DNA of 64,000 nt, from the NCBI GenBank assembly GCA_913057905.1, contig CAJXPB010000001.1, positions 930,001-994,000 on the forward strand. The letters run 5' to 3'. Numbering within the stretch: the first letter of the stretch is position 1; every line of letters starts with the position of its first letter. The translations under genes and the position numbers were made by a program. Origin of the DNA: an uncultured Pseudomonadota bacterium. Its GTDB lineage: Bacteria; Myxococcota_A; Bradymonadia; Bradymonadales; Bradymonadaceae. Positions 8,845-16,973 of the stretch are shown in pieces. The notes under the pieces were generated by a model. The model ran no database searches. It was not told the DNA's origin and was given only the letters and a program-made list of their open reading frames with translations.

Positions 8845-10794
8845 TCACTTGACCGAAAATGGAAACAGAACCGGCATGCCCTTCTGAGTCTTCGGGAAGC
8901 TCATGCTCTGGACCACGCCGCGTACGCAATTGCCGACATCGGTTCCTTTGAAGTCGGAACTCTGAATCGAGACGCCGGAGGTCTGGCCGGAGGGTTCGAC
9001 CGTGAATTTGACCTTGCAGGTGCCCGAGAGGCTCTCTTTGTTGGATTTCTGACCGCAGTTATTCACCCGTCCCGAGTATTTTCGGATGGTATCCATGACC
9101 ATGGACCGACTCGGCTTTTCGGGCAGATCTTCGGCAGGTTCGGAATCTTGATCGGCCGAGGTGCCTGCCGAGCCCCCGGATGAACTACCGGAGCCGGAGC
9201 TTCCACTTCCCTTCCCGACGTTTCCGAGAAGCTCGTCCAGATCGTCGTCACCGCCTCCTCCCGAACCCCCGCCGCCGGACTCTCTACGCCGGGCCGTTCG
9301 CGTCGGTTCCGGATCGGGCTCCTGGCCCGCCGGCTCGGCTTCTTCATCGGACTCCGCCTCGGCGGTCTTCTCTTCCTCTTGATCGTCGGACTCCTTGTCC
9401 TCGCCGGCATCGGTGCCTGCCTGCGCCACCGCAGCGCCGCCGTCGGCCGTTCCAGCATCCCCGCCGGCCGCAACAGCCGCCTTCTCATTCGGATCGGGTT
9501 CCTCGGCTCCCGCTGATCCTGGCTCAGCTTTCTGCGTGCCGCTGCCGGCCTGGCCGCTGCCCTTCTGAGCCTCGGCCACCCGCTGGACTCTCTGCGGTTC
9601 CCCATCGCGGGTCATGACGTACAGGGCCCCGATACCGGCGGCCGCGAGGATGAGCGCACCCACGATAATCGCCACAATAAGGCCGGTATTGTTGCTCCGA
9701 CTTCCGCTCGGCGCCAGATTCGGCATGTTGTTGACTTGTCCGGACCCCGACGCCTGCGCGGCCGGAGCCGCGCCCTTGGATCCGCCGCCCGACTCTTCCT
9801 CCTCGGAGCTCATGGCGGCGTGGGTCGCCGCCAGGGATTGAATGTCGATCAATCCCGACCCTTCGGTGGCGGCTCCCGCCCCCGTTGCTTCCGGTTCATC
9901 GGACTCCTCGTCGACGGCGTTCATCTCCTCGACGCCGTCCAGACTGAAGAGAACGGAGTTTTCATTGCGCTGGTCGACCAGGTTGTCGTCGAGCCCGGCA
10001 CCCGATCCACCATCGGACGCTGGCTGATTGGAAGAAGCCCCGTCGTCGTCAAAACTCTCGAAGGTTCCGCTGGAACTCGACCAGACACCCGACACCTGCG
10101 AGGCCCCGGATTTCGAACCGCCCGATGCAGTTTCGTCGGGATCCGAGACTCCGGCGAACATGCCATCATGCTCGGAGGTAGCATCACCGACCTCCTGCAC
10201 CGACTCCTCGGGCTCGAGTACCTCCGGGTCCGCCTCCTGTACGCCGGGATCGTCGTCCTCGCCGGGGGGCATCTCCTCGGTCGTCTCGTCCCAGTCGGGA
10301 TTCTCGACGGTATCCGACGCATCCGACTCGTCGGCCGAGAGGGCTCCTGTCTGAGACGGATCCATCACCCGCGTCTGTTCGTACCCGGATTCAGCGGCCG
10401 GATCTGCGGCCTGTTCTTCATGGCCCGCTTCGCCGGCACCGACCAGGTGATTCAGAGAATCGACTTCTTGCAATGGTTTCCAGTCGTCCAGACCGCTTCT
10501 CCAGACGTACGACTCCCCGTCGAGCACGCCCTCCCCCACATACGCGGCGACCTCGTCGGAAGTAATAGGCCCGGCGCGGTCGCCGTCGATCACGGCATAC
10601 CATTCGACCGAGGAGTCACCTCCATAGTCTTCACCGAAGCCGCTCGCAGCTCCGCTATCGGATTCGGATGCCCCGTCTCCTTCGACACGAATGACTTCTT
10701 CGCATCGTTTGCAGCGAAGCTTGAACGTCTTCCCCTGCACCTTGTCGTCCGCGATGCGGTATTTGGCGCCGCAATTCTCACATACGATCTTCAT
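8845..10794 (-). CDS. gltJ: GltJ/AgmX-like gliding-machinery protein
   Basis: A 649-residue protein with four recognisable parts. Residues 1-38 form an MJ0042-type zinc ribbon (C5, C8, C28, C31). Residues 65-110 form a GYF_2 domain (EWYAVIDGDRAGPIT, ending VWRSGLDDWKPL). An acidic disordered region of about 250 residues follows, then one membrane span at 371-394. A long periplasmic linker leads to the C-terminal AgmX/PglI domain, TonB-like, at about 560-649 with three Cys. This order matches Myxococcus xanthus GltJ (AgmX), an inner-membrane protein whose zinc ribbon and GYF domains face the cytoplasm, where its partners include MglA. It is last in the gliding-type block and ends convergently with the NFACT gene. 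Confidence 0.85.
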   Translation of the reverse strand: MKIVCENCGAKYRIADDKVQGKTFKLRCKRCEEVIRVEGDGASESDSGAASGFGEDYGGDSSVEWYAVIDGDRAGPITSDEVAAYVGEGVLDGESYVWRSGLDDWKPLQEVDSLNHLVGAGEAGHEEQAADPAAESGYEQTRVMDPSQTGALSADESDASDTVENPDWDETTEEMPPGEDDDPGVQEADPEVLEPEESVQEVGDATSEHDGMFAGVSDPDETASGGSKSGASQVSGVWSSSSGTFESFDDDGASSNQPASDGGSGAGLDDNLVDQRNENSVLFSLDGVEEMNAVDEESDEPEATGAGAATEGSGLIDIQSLAATHAAMSSEEEESGGGSKGAAPAAQASGSGQVNNMPNLAPSGSRSNNTGLIVAIIVGALILAAAGIGALYVMTRDGEPQRVQRVAEAQKGSGQAGSGTQKAEPGSAGAEEPDPNEKAAVAAGGDAGTADGGAAVAQAGTDAGEDKESDDQEEEKTAEAESDEEAEPAGQEPDPEPTRTARRRESGGGGSGGGGDDDLDELLGNVGKGSGSSGSGSSSGGSAGTSADQDSEPAEDLPEKPSRSMVMDTIRKYSGRVNNCGQKSNKESLSGTCKVKFTVEPSGQTSGVSIQSSDFKGTDVGNCVRGVVQSMSFPKTQKGMPVLFPFSVK

Positions 10795-10831
10795 CGACGG
10801 CTACCCGACCACCAGGAACTCGATATCCAGA

Positions 10832-11089
10832 TTATCGAAGCGCGCCTTCCGCGGTCGACTCCTGGACCTTCGACAGAAAGCTCTTCTTGAGATCCAAGAG
10901 TCGGTCGAATTTGGCGTTGCCCTGGACGTCCATTCGTTCCATATCCGGGCGCTTGATCTGGCCGTCAACCAGCATGTCTTCGAAGTCGTAAAACTTCGAT
11001 TTCTGTTCGCCGCCATCGTCCTGTGCGAACGCTCCGGCGGACATCAACAGAACGGTAGCAGCGATCAAAAGAGTCACGATACGTCGCAT
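10832..11089 (-). CDS. Small secreted protein, paralogue A, in Glt-type cluster
   Basis: An 85-residue protein. The start at 11089 is supported by AAGGAG 6-7 nt upstream and a signal peptide (MRRIVTLL..., cleavage after AFA). The mature 60 residues contain FYDFEDMLVDGQIKRP, then FDRLLDLKKSFLSKV. These align with the next gene upstream, so the two arose by duplication. No membrane span or Cys follows cleavage, so it should be a soluble periplasmic protein. It lies between a TPR lipoprotein and gltJ, where Myxococcus carries small Glt components such as GltF. That equivalence is a guess from position. Confidence 0.75.
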   Translation of the reverse strand: MRRIVTLLIAATVLLMSAGAFAQDDGGEQKSKFYDFEDMLVDGQIKRPDMERMDVQGNAKFDRLLDLKKSFLSKVQESTAEGALR

Positions 11090-11272
11090 GGTAAAACTCC
11101 TTGATGTGTGTGTAGTGCTTCTCCTCCGAGACTCCGGCCAGAAAAGTACCAGAGCCTCTCCTCGAACGTCAACGTTACGGGTCACCCCGTCGAGTCCACA
11201 GTACAGAGCCCCCGACGCGTTGGGTCCATCGGTGCGCGCCGGAGGCGAGATCGTTCGGATTCTCGTAGCATC

Positions 11273-11536
11273 CTACTTCAGAGCTTCGGAGTCAGTCGTC
11301 TCGTGCACCTTGTACATGAGCTCCTTCTGTTCCCTGAGATTCGAGAGAGGCTCGAAGTCTGCTTCCTCAGGGGTGTCGTACTTCATGCCCTCCGGGACTT
11401 GAATCTCTCCTTCGACCACCATGTGATCAAATTCGACGAATTCAGAGTTCTCTTCCGACTCATCGGCCTGCGCGAACACGCCGGTCGATAAAAGCAGAAT
11501 AACCAGTCCAGTCGACAGTGCCATCAGACGTCGCAT
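11273..11536 (-). CDS. Small secreted protein, paralogue B, in Glt-type cluster
   Basis: An 87-residue protein. Two ATGs are adjacent (11539 and 11536); the second has the better spacing from GGAGG (6 nt). The signal peptide ends in VFAQA. The mature part has FVEFDHMVVEGEIQVPEGM, later FEPLSNLREQKELMYKVHE, matching paralogue A as F-x-F-x-x-M-x-V-x-G-x-I-x-x-P and a final K-V-x-E-x-T. It is more acidic than A. A terminator 57 bp upstream separates it from the TPR lipoprotein gene, so A, B and gltJ probably start from a promoter near 11550-11600. Confidence 0.75.
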   Translation of the reverse strand: MRRLMALSTGLVILLLSTGVFAQADESEENSEFVEFDHMVVEGEIQVPEGMKYDTPEEADFEPLSNLREQKELMYKVHETTDSEALK

Positions 11537-11592
11537 CATTCGCCTCCTCGAGGTCTCCGGAGAAACGTTCCAGCAGCTCTCGCCTTCCTCAC

Positions 11593-11646
11593 ACACAAAA
11601 ACAAAAGCCCCGATGAATTCCTTCCATCGGAATCCATCGGGGCTTT
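11593..11646 (-). terminator. Rho-independent terminator of the TPR lipoprotein gene
   Basis: A perfect 12-bp inverted repeat (AAAGCCCCGATG at 11604-11615, complement at 11635-11646). Read on the minus strand it is followed by TTTTGTTTTTG. It lies 22 bp after the stop of the 11668 gene, splitting the gliding-type block into at least two transcripts. Confidence 0.88.
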
Positions 11647-11667
11647 CGTGCGGAGACGTATTTGACC

Positions 11668-13368
11668 CTACTGAGCGGACTCTCCATCGGTCGAGCCGTT
11701 GGCGCCGCTGCTTCCAGATGTATCGGTACCGTCCGCCCCGTCCGATTCCGAATCCGGCGACTCGGCGGGTGCGGACTCCTCGCTGTCTTCACCGTCGGTG
11801 CCAGCGCCGTCTTCGGACGACTGCCCATCGGTTTCCGCGCCGTCCTGAGTCTGCCCGTCGGTTTGCTCACCACCTTCCTCGGAGTCGGTCTTCTGGGCCT
11901 CCGACTCCAGTTGATTCTGAAGGAAGTTCTTTGTCGCCTTGTAATCTGCGACCTTCTCCTCGTCGTCGACCAGCTCGATCAACCGCTCGTAGTACTCCAC
12001 GGCCTTGCGCTGGTCGTCCAGGTGGCTCTCGTAGAGCGTAGCGAGCCGTTCGTAGCTCGACACGTGTTCCGAGTCGCAGTTGTCGACGTAGTACTGAAAG
12101 TTGTCGGCCGAGCTCTTGTAGTTGGTTGTCGCAAACGCGGCGGCTCCGAGCCCCAGGTGTGCCACGCAGTTATTTGGAGCGATGCGAACCGCTTCGGTGA
12201 AGTGGGTGTGGGCCCGCTCGTAGTCGAGATAATCCAGGAGAATGGCGCCGATGTTCAACCGGCTCTCCAGATAGTTTGGATCGGCTTCGATCGCCTCTTC
12301 GAATTCATCGACCGCACTCGGCACGTCCTCCTCTTTGAGGTAGACCAGACCGAGATTGTTGTGCAGGTCGGCGGCATCCGACGAGGCGGCCTCGACTTCC
12401 TTCTTGGGATCCCCGACGTCCTTTCCATCGTCGTCGCTGTCGGATCCGGACTGCTCAGAGGCCGACGCCTGCTTGGAGTCGGCATTCTCGGAATCGGCCC
12501 CTTCGGACTCGGAATCTCCTTCGTTCGAGCTAGAGGCCTTCTGGGCCTTTGCGTCGTCGGTCGAAGCCTCTTCCGAATCCGAGCCGGACGTCTCCGATGA
12601 ATCGGATTCTTTCTCTGCAGTCTTCTGTTCGGTCTCGCCGTCGGACTCCGACTCCTCATCTCCGTCGTCGGTTTCTTCGCCTTCCCCGCTGCCGACGCGC
12701 AAGCCCTTCTGGAACGCGTATTTTGCCAGGGACAGATTGCCCCGCTTGCGGTAGATGAGGCCCAGAATGTTCAGGGCCCCGACGTTCTGGTTGTCGTCGC
12801 GCAACACATCGCGGACATATTCCAGGGCCTGTTCGTCATCCCCTTCTCTCATGGCCATCGCCGCCAGGTTGTTCTTGGCGGTCAAATTGCCGGGCTGCCT
12901 GGCGACAACCTCTTGGAACATCGTACGCGCCTTCGTGTACTGCTCGGCCGCCGCATACCCCTGAGCCAGCGCCACTGTGTATTCGAGAATCCCCGGATCG
13001 AGGTCGTGAGCTTTCCTCAGGTGCGGAATGGCCTCGGCATTCTCGTTGAGTGTCAGGTGGACGATCCCGAGGTTGTAGTGGGCCTCCACAAAATCGGACT
13101 CGAGTTCAATCGCCTCCTCGAGCTTCGATTGAACGGCCCGGTAGTCGGGCTTTTTGGCTTTGAGACCCTCCTGTGCCTCCTGGAATGACCGGAGCGCCTG
13201 CTCCGACATCTCCAGCTCTTCGGAGAGCTTCTCGATCTGGCTCTTCTCTACGACCTTGTCGGCCTCAGAGGTATCCTGCTGAGATGCGCAGGCCCCAAGA
13301 CCCGCCGCCATGGTCCCGACGAGGAGACCGGCCAGAAGCATTCGAATGTTTCGTGCTTCGAAATTCAT
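11668..13368 (-). CDS. TPR lipoprotein, GltE/AglT-like
   Basis: A 566-residue lipoprotein: signal peptide with lipobox LGAC (Cys27). The first TPR array covers residues about 60-230. A strongly acidic Ser/Glu/Asp-rich linker covers about 230-330. A second TPR array runs from about 330 to 490 (LHNNLGLVYLKEEDVPSAVDEFEEAIEADPN), and the tail is acidic and low in complexity. A periplasmic TPR lipoprotein in a cluster with a GltJ-like protein and barrels suggests the role of GltE (AglT). The acidic insert between the arrays is unusual. It ends in a good terminator. Confidence 0.7.
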   Translation of the reverse strand: MNFEARNIRMLLAGLLVGTMAAGLGACASQQDTSEADKVVEKSQIEKLSEELEMSEQALRSFQEAQEGLKAKKPDYRAVQSKLEEAIELESDFVEAHYNLGIVHLTLNENAEAIPHLRKAHDLDPGILEYTVALAQGYAAAEQYTKARTMFQEVVARQPGNLTAKNNLAAMAMREGDDEQALEYVRDVLRDDNQNVGALNILGLIYRKRGNLSLAKYAFQKGLRVGSGEGEETDDGDEESESDGETEQKTAEKESDSSETSGSDSEEASTDDAKAQKASSSNEGDSESEGADSENADSKQASASEQSGSDSDDDGKDVGDPKKEVEAASSDAADLHNNLGLVYLKEEDVPSAVDEFEEAIEADPNYLESRLNIGAILLDYLDYERAHTHFTEAVRIAPNNCVAHLGLGAAAFATTNYKSSADNFQYYVDNCDSEHVSSYERLATLYESHLDDQRKAVEYYERLIELVDDEEKVADYKATKNFLQNQLESEAQKTDSEEGGEQTDGQTQDGAETDGQSSEDGAGTDGEDSEESAPAESPDSESDGADGTDTSGSSGANGSTDGESAQ

Positions 13369-13438
13369 GAATCTTACCTGTTCGCGTGTCTCGTCGCGTA
13401 TGCCGCGTCGCTTCGAATCGTCTGAATGGGCTGGCTAC

Positions 13439-13462
13439 GAGCCCCGGCCAACGCCGGGGCTC
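13439..13462 (-). other. Intercistronic hairpin without U-tract
   Basis: A perfect 10-bp stem, GAGCCCCGGC and GCCGGGGCTC, with a 4-nt loop. It lies between the stop of the large TPR gene (13479) and the start of the TPR lipoprotein gene (13368). No T-run follows on the minus strand, so it is more likely an mRNA-stabilising or attenuating element than a terminator. Confidence 0.6.
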
Positions 13463-13478
13463 GCGCCGCGAGTCTTCG

Positions 13479-16400
13479 TCAGCTCTCGCCGCCGCTCTCA
13501 CCGTCGTCCCCGGTAGAATCGGCGTCATCGGCTGGCTGGCCTTCACCGCCATCCTCGGCGCTCGTCTCGCCTTCCTCGGCCCCCTCTTCCCCTTCGCCGG
13601 GTTCGGGCTCGGGAGGACGCCGCGCATAACGGGCTTTGGCCCGCTGCATGGCCGTGTCGAAGTCGGTGACCGCTTTCGGTGTGTAGAATTTCACTCGGCC
13701 ATGTTCCGGATCGACGCCTTTCTGGCCGGTAATCGGGTACTCGGCGGAGCGCAGATCCGTAATTTTGGCCGCCGACTTGCGGCTCCATTCGTTGTACGCC
13801 TGGAGTCGAAGGGCCACGCCCAAGGCGGATGAGTAGGCCTGGACCGCTTTTTCCTGCAGCGGAGCGGCTCGCTCATCCAGTGTGAAGCGGTACTCCATCT
13901 TCTGTTGTTCATTGAGCCCCTCCGGCAGGGGAAGATTGTACAACGCCTTGTAGAAGGTGTTGTAACTCTCACCGATCCGGTAGGCGGCTGCCGAAGCCCA
14001 GCGCGGCGAACGCATCTCGATGATCTCGCTGTAGACCTTCTCTACGGCCTGCTGCTTCTCGGCCTTCTCTTCCATGCGGTTCTGGAGGGTGCTCATCGGG
14101 AAGGTCAGCTCGACGTTTTGGAACTCCTTGAACATCCGCTCGGCCTGGCGGAACCGGGCGTGAGACGCGGCGTGGCGCATGCCGGTCTTTTTGGCCTCGT
14201 CCTCCATCTTCTGCCAGGTCTCGACCGCGTCGGTGAAGTGTTCGTCGGATTTCTCTTTCCAATCATCCGGCTGTGTCTTCTCCATGATGAGCCCGACCTG
14301 CGTGTGCAGCTCGACCTTCTCTTCGGGCTTGACGTCTTCCCGGTCCAGAAAGTCCATGAACTCACTCATGGCCTTCTCGGGATTGTCGCGCTTTTGCTCC
14401 AGGAAGCCCATCTTGAGTTTGACCCCTCGGATGTCGTCGCGCTCATCCTCGAACAAGTCGATGTACTTCTTGTAGGTGGCGATGGCTTTGTCCCAATCCT
14501 CCATCGCCTCACGAAGCGATGCCGCGTTGTATACGGCATCGGGCGCGTTCGGGGCGTCGCGGTACTCTTCCTCACCCAGGCGGGCAAAGTAGTCCGCCGC
14601 TTTACCGAAGTTAGCCCGCGACTCGGAGATGGCTCCGAGCACGAACAACGCCTCGGGAGCCTTGTCGGTCTCCGGATACTTGTCGACGACTTGCTCGTAG
14701 TATTTGACCGCCTTTTTGACCTCGTCTGCACGTTCAAAGAATGCGGCGGCGTTGAACAGAGCGCCCGGGGCGAGCTCCGAGTCGGGGAATTCGTTGTACA
14801 ACCGCAACAGCTCGTTGGCGGCCTTCACGGTATTGCCCGCTTCGTCGAGATCCTTGGCACGCTCGTTGATCGCAAAGGCAATGGCCGACTGAAGCGCGTC
14901 TTTGGGCGTGACGTCGAAGATCTCGTTTTGAATCAGGTAGCGTGCCCACTTTTCGACCTCATCCCATCGGTCAAGCACGTAATTCGCCTCGAGAAGGCTG
15001 TTCCCGGCGAAACTCGCGTACCGGTGCTTGGGAGCGTTCTCGATGATGCTCTCATACCGATCGATGCATTCGGCGTAGTGGCCGCGCGCCTTGTAGACCT
15101 CGGCGGCCACGAAGTCGACGGTCGGTGTGATCTCGGTCTTCGGAAACATTTCCGCATACTGGTCCGAGGCTTTCACGAAGCCCTCTTCGTACTCGAGTAG
15201 ATCGACCTTTTCGTTGGGATCCTTTTCGCTGGGCGGCCCCTCTTCCTGGGTCTTTTTGGCGTAGGTATCGCCCTCTTTCTCTTCGAACTTCGCCATCTTC
15301 ACCAGGATGCTGTCCGGGTGGTGCTCTTTGACCAGCTCATCGTAGGATTTGACGATGCCGTAGGCGGCGTCCTGGACGATGGCCGTCAGTTCCTTCTCTT
15401 TGATCTGTTCCGGATAGGTGTCGGCCTCGTACATGTCGACGACATTCTGATACCGCTCGGCCGCCTGTTCGTAGTTGCCCAGGTCCAGCAGGTGGATCTC
15501 CGCCACGAAGAAGTTCATGTCGAATGAACTCGGGTGGTCCGGGAACCGTCTGATATATTCCTGGTAGTATTTCGCCGCCGACTGATACATCGACGTCGTC
15601 TCTTCGGTCTGCCGACTGAGGTCATCGTATTTGTCGTTCTCCTGAGCCCGCTTGTGGTAGCGGTTCGCCAGGAAAGCGAGTGTACTCATCTTCAGATTAC
15701 GCGCCTCGTTTTGCCAGTTCTCGTTGTCCTCGTTGGTCTTCCACCACGTCCCGTCGTCGGACAGATACGAGACGTAGCGATTGATCGTCTTCTCGAGGTC
15801 CGGAAAGTCATTGATATTCTTCTTGGCCGCGATGACCGACTCCATCCATGAAGGGATCTTTTCGTGGTTTGGTCGTTCATCGATGAAGTAGGTGTAGACC
15901 TCGACAGCCTCACGGTCCTTACCCTGACCCTCGTACAGCCCCGCCATGCGGGCGAGCTTGTCGAAGATGAATTCCTCGTCCCGCTCTCGTTCCTCCGAGA
16001 GGTAAGAGCGTAGCTTCTTCCACCCGTCCGGAATCTCGGCGTACGCGGAAACCAGGTCGTTGAGGGCTTGATTCTGAAAACCGAGCTTTTCGTTGGTACG
16101 CTCGATGACCTGCTTGAAGGTATCGACCGACTGCTGGAACTGGGAACGGTTGTAGTAGACCCAGCCGAGTTTATAGAGCGCGTAGTCGTAATTCGGATTG
16201 TTCTTGTAATCCAGAACGCGCTTGTATTTGTCGCGGGCCGCACCGAGCAGCTCCTTTTTGAAGAAGTACTCGGCCAGCGCCAGATTTGCCTCTGGGATGT
16301 ACTTCGAGTTCGGGTAATTCTTAACGAGCCTCTGCAGATAACTGATCGCCTGAGGCCCTTTGTCGGCATCCAGCAGCCCTTTCCCGAGCCGGAAGATCAC

Positions 16401-16973
16401 CTCGTCGAGCCGGTCGTACTCCGGATACTCGGTCAGGATTCGCTTGTAGATCGCCTGGGCGTCGGAGTAATCCGCATTCGGCTCCTTACACGTGCTCTTG
16501 TCGACCGTTCCTTTATCTGCGGCGGCCAGGCACTGATTGTACTCGGCACGCTTGCGCATGTACTCCATATTGCGGAGATCCCACATCAACTCCGCCTTCT
16601 GGAACATCCACTCGGGCTTCGAGTCGGCATACGGGTTATTCTCGATCAGCCGATTGAGCTTGGCGATCATCTCCCGGTTTTTGGCCTCGAGCCTGCGCTT
16701 AAGGCGTTCGACCTCCTGGGGCGACAGGTTTTCGCCGGTGGCCTGCTCCTGGGTGATGTTCGGCCCGGAGGGTCCCTCCTGATTGCCCTTCTTTTCGTCG
16801 AGGTTACTCGACTGCTGTTCGATACGCTGGGACGCACCGCTGCGGGTCTCTTCATCGACGGCGTCCTCACGCTCGACGTCCGAGACGCTCTGCGCCGCCA
16901 CCGGTGCCGCCAGCCCCACAACGCAGGCGGCGACGAAAATCGCGATCATGTCTTTTGGAATGGCTTGTCTCAT
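13479..16973 (-). CDS. Large exported TPR protein, GltD/AgnA-like
   Basis: An 1164-residue protein. ATG at 16973 overlaps the upstream stop as ATGA, which implies translational coupling, and gives a signal peptide (IAIFVAACVVGLAAPVAAQ). The mature protein is nearly all helical TPR repeats, many of tol-pal YbgF or outer-membrane-lipoprotein type (AQAIYKRILTEYPEYDRLDEVIFRLG; AVKYYEQVVDKYPETDKAPEALF, in parts). The C-terminal 60 residues are Glu/Gly-rich. A very long periplasmic TPR protein between a GltC-like and a GltE-like gene fits GltD (AgnA) of the Myxococcus gliding complex. The assignment rests on size, export and neighbours. Confidence 0.7.
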   Translation of the reverse strand: MRQAIPKDMIAIFVAACVVGLAAPVAAQSVSDVEREDAVDEETRSGASQRIEQQSSNLDEKKGNQEGPSGPNITQEQATGENLSPQEVERLKRRLEAKNREMIAKLNRLIENNPYADSKPEWMFQKAELMWDLRNMEYMRKRAEYNQCLAAADKGTVDKSTCKEPNADYSDAQAIYKRILTEYPEYDRLDEVIFRLGKGLLDADKGPQAISYLQRLVKNYPNSKYIPEANLALAEYFFKKELLGAARDKYKRVLDYKNNPNYDYALYKLGWVYYNRSQFQQSVDTFKQVIERTNEKLGFQNQALNDLVSAYAEIPDGWKKLRSYLSEERERDEEFIFDKLARMAGLYEGQGKDREAVEVYTYFIDERPNHEKIPSWMESVIAAKKNINDFPDLEKTINRYVSYLSDDGTWWKTNEDNENWQNEARNLKMSTLAFLANRYHKRAQENDKYDDLSRQTEETTSMYQSAAKYYQEYIRRFPDHPSSFDMNFFVAEIHLLDLGNYEQAAERYQNVVDMYEADTYPEQIKEKELTAIVQDAAYGIVKSYDELVKEHHPDSILVKMAKFEEKEGDTYAKKTQEEGPPSEKDPNEKVDLLEYEEGFVKASDQYAEMFPKTEITPTVDFVAAEVYKARGHYAECIDRYESIIENAPKHRYASFAGNSLLEANYVLDRWDEVEKWARYLIQNEIFDVTPKDALQSAIAFAINERAKDLDEAGNTVKAANELLRLYNEFPDSELAPGALFNAAAFFERADEVKKAVKYYEQVVDKYPETDKAPEALFVLGAISESRANFGKAADYFARLGEEEYRDAPNAPDAVYNAASLREAMEDWDKAIATYKKYIDLFEDERDDIRGVKLKMGFLEQKRDNPEKAMSEFMDFLDREDVKPEEKVELHTQVGLIMEKTQPDDWKEKSDEHFTDAVETWQKMEDEAKKTGMRHAASHARFRQAERMFKEFQNVELTFPMSTLQNRMEEKAEKQQAVEKVYSEIIEMRSPRWASAAAYRIGESYNTFYKALYNLPLPEGLNEQQKMEYRFTLDERAAPLQEKAVQAYSSALGVALRLQAYNEWSRKSAAKITDLRSAEYPITGQKGVDPEHGRVKFYTPKAVTDFDTAMQRAKARYARRPPEPEPGEGEEGAEEGETSAEDGGEGQPADDADSTGDDGESGGES

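Noticed and set aside
11668..12700. The Ser/Glu/Asp-rich stretches as nucleotide repeats or CRISPR-like arrays
   Set aside because: Codons vary and no unit length repeats. They are low-complexity protein linkers between TPR arrays.
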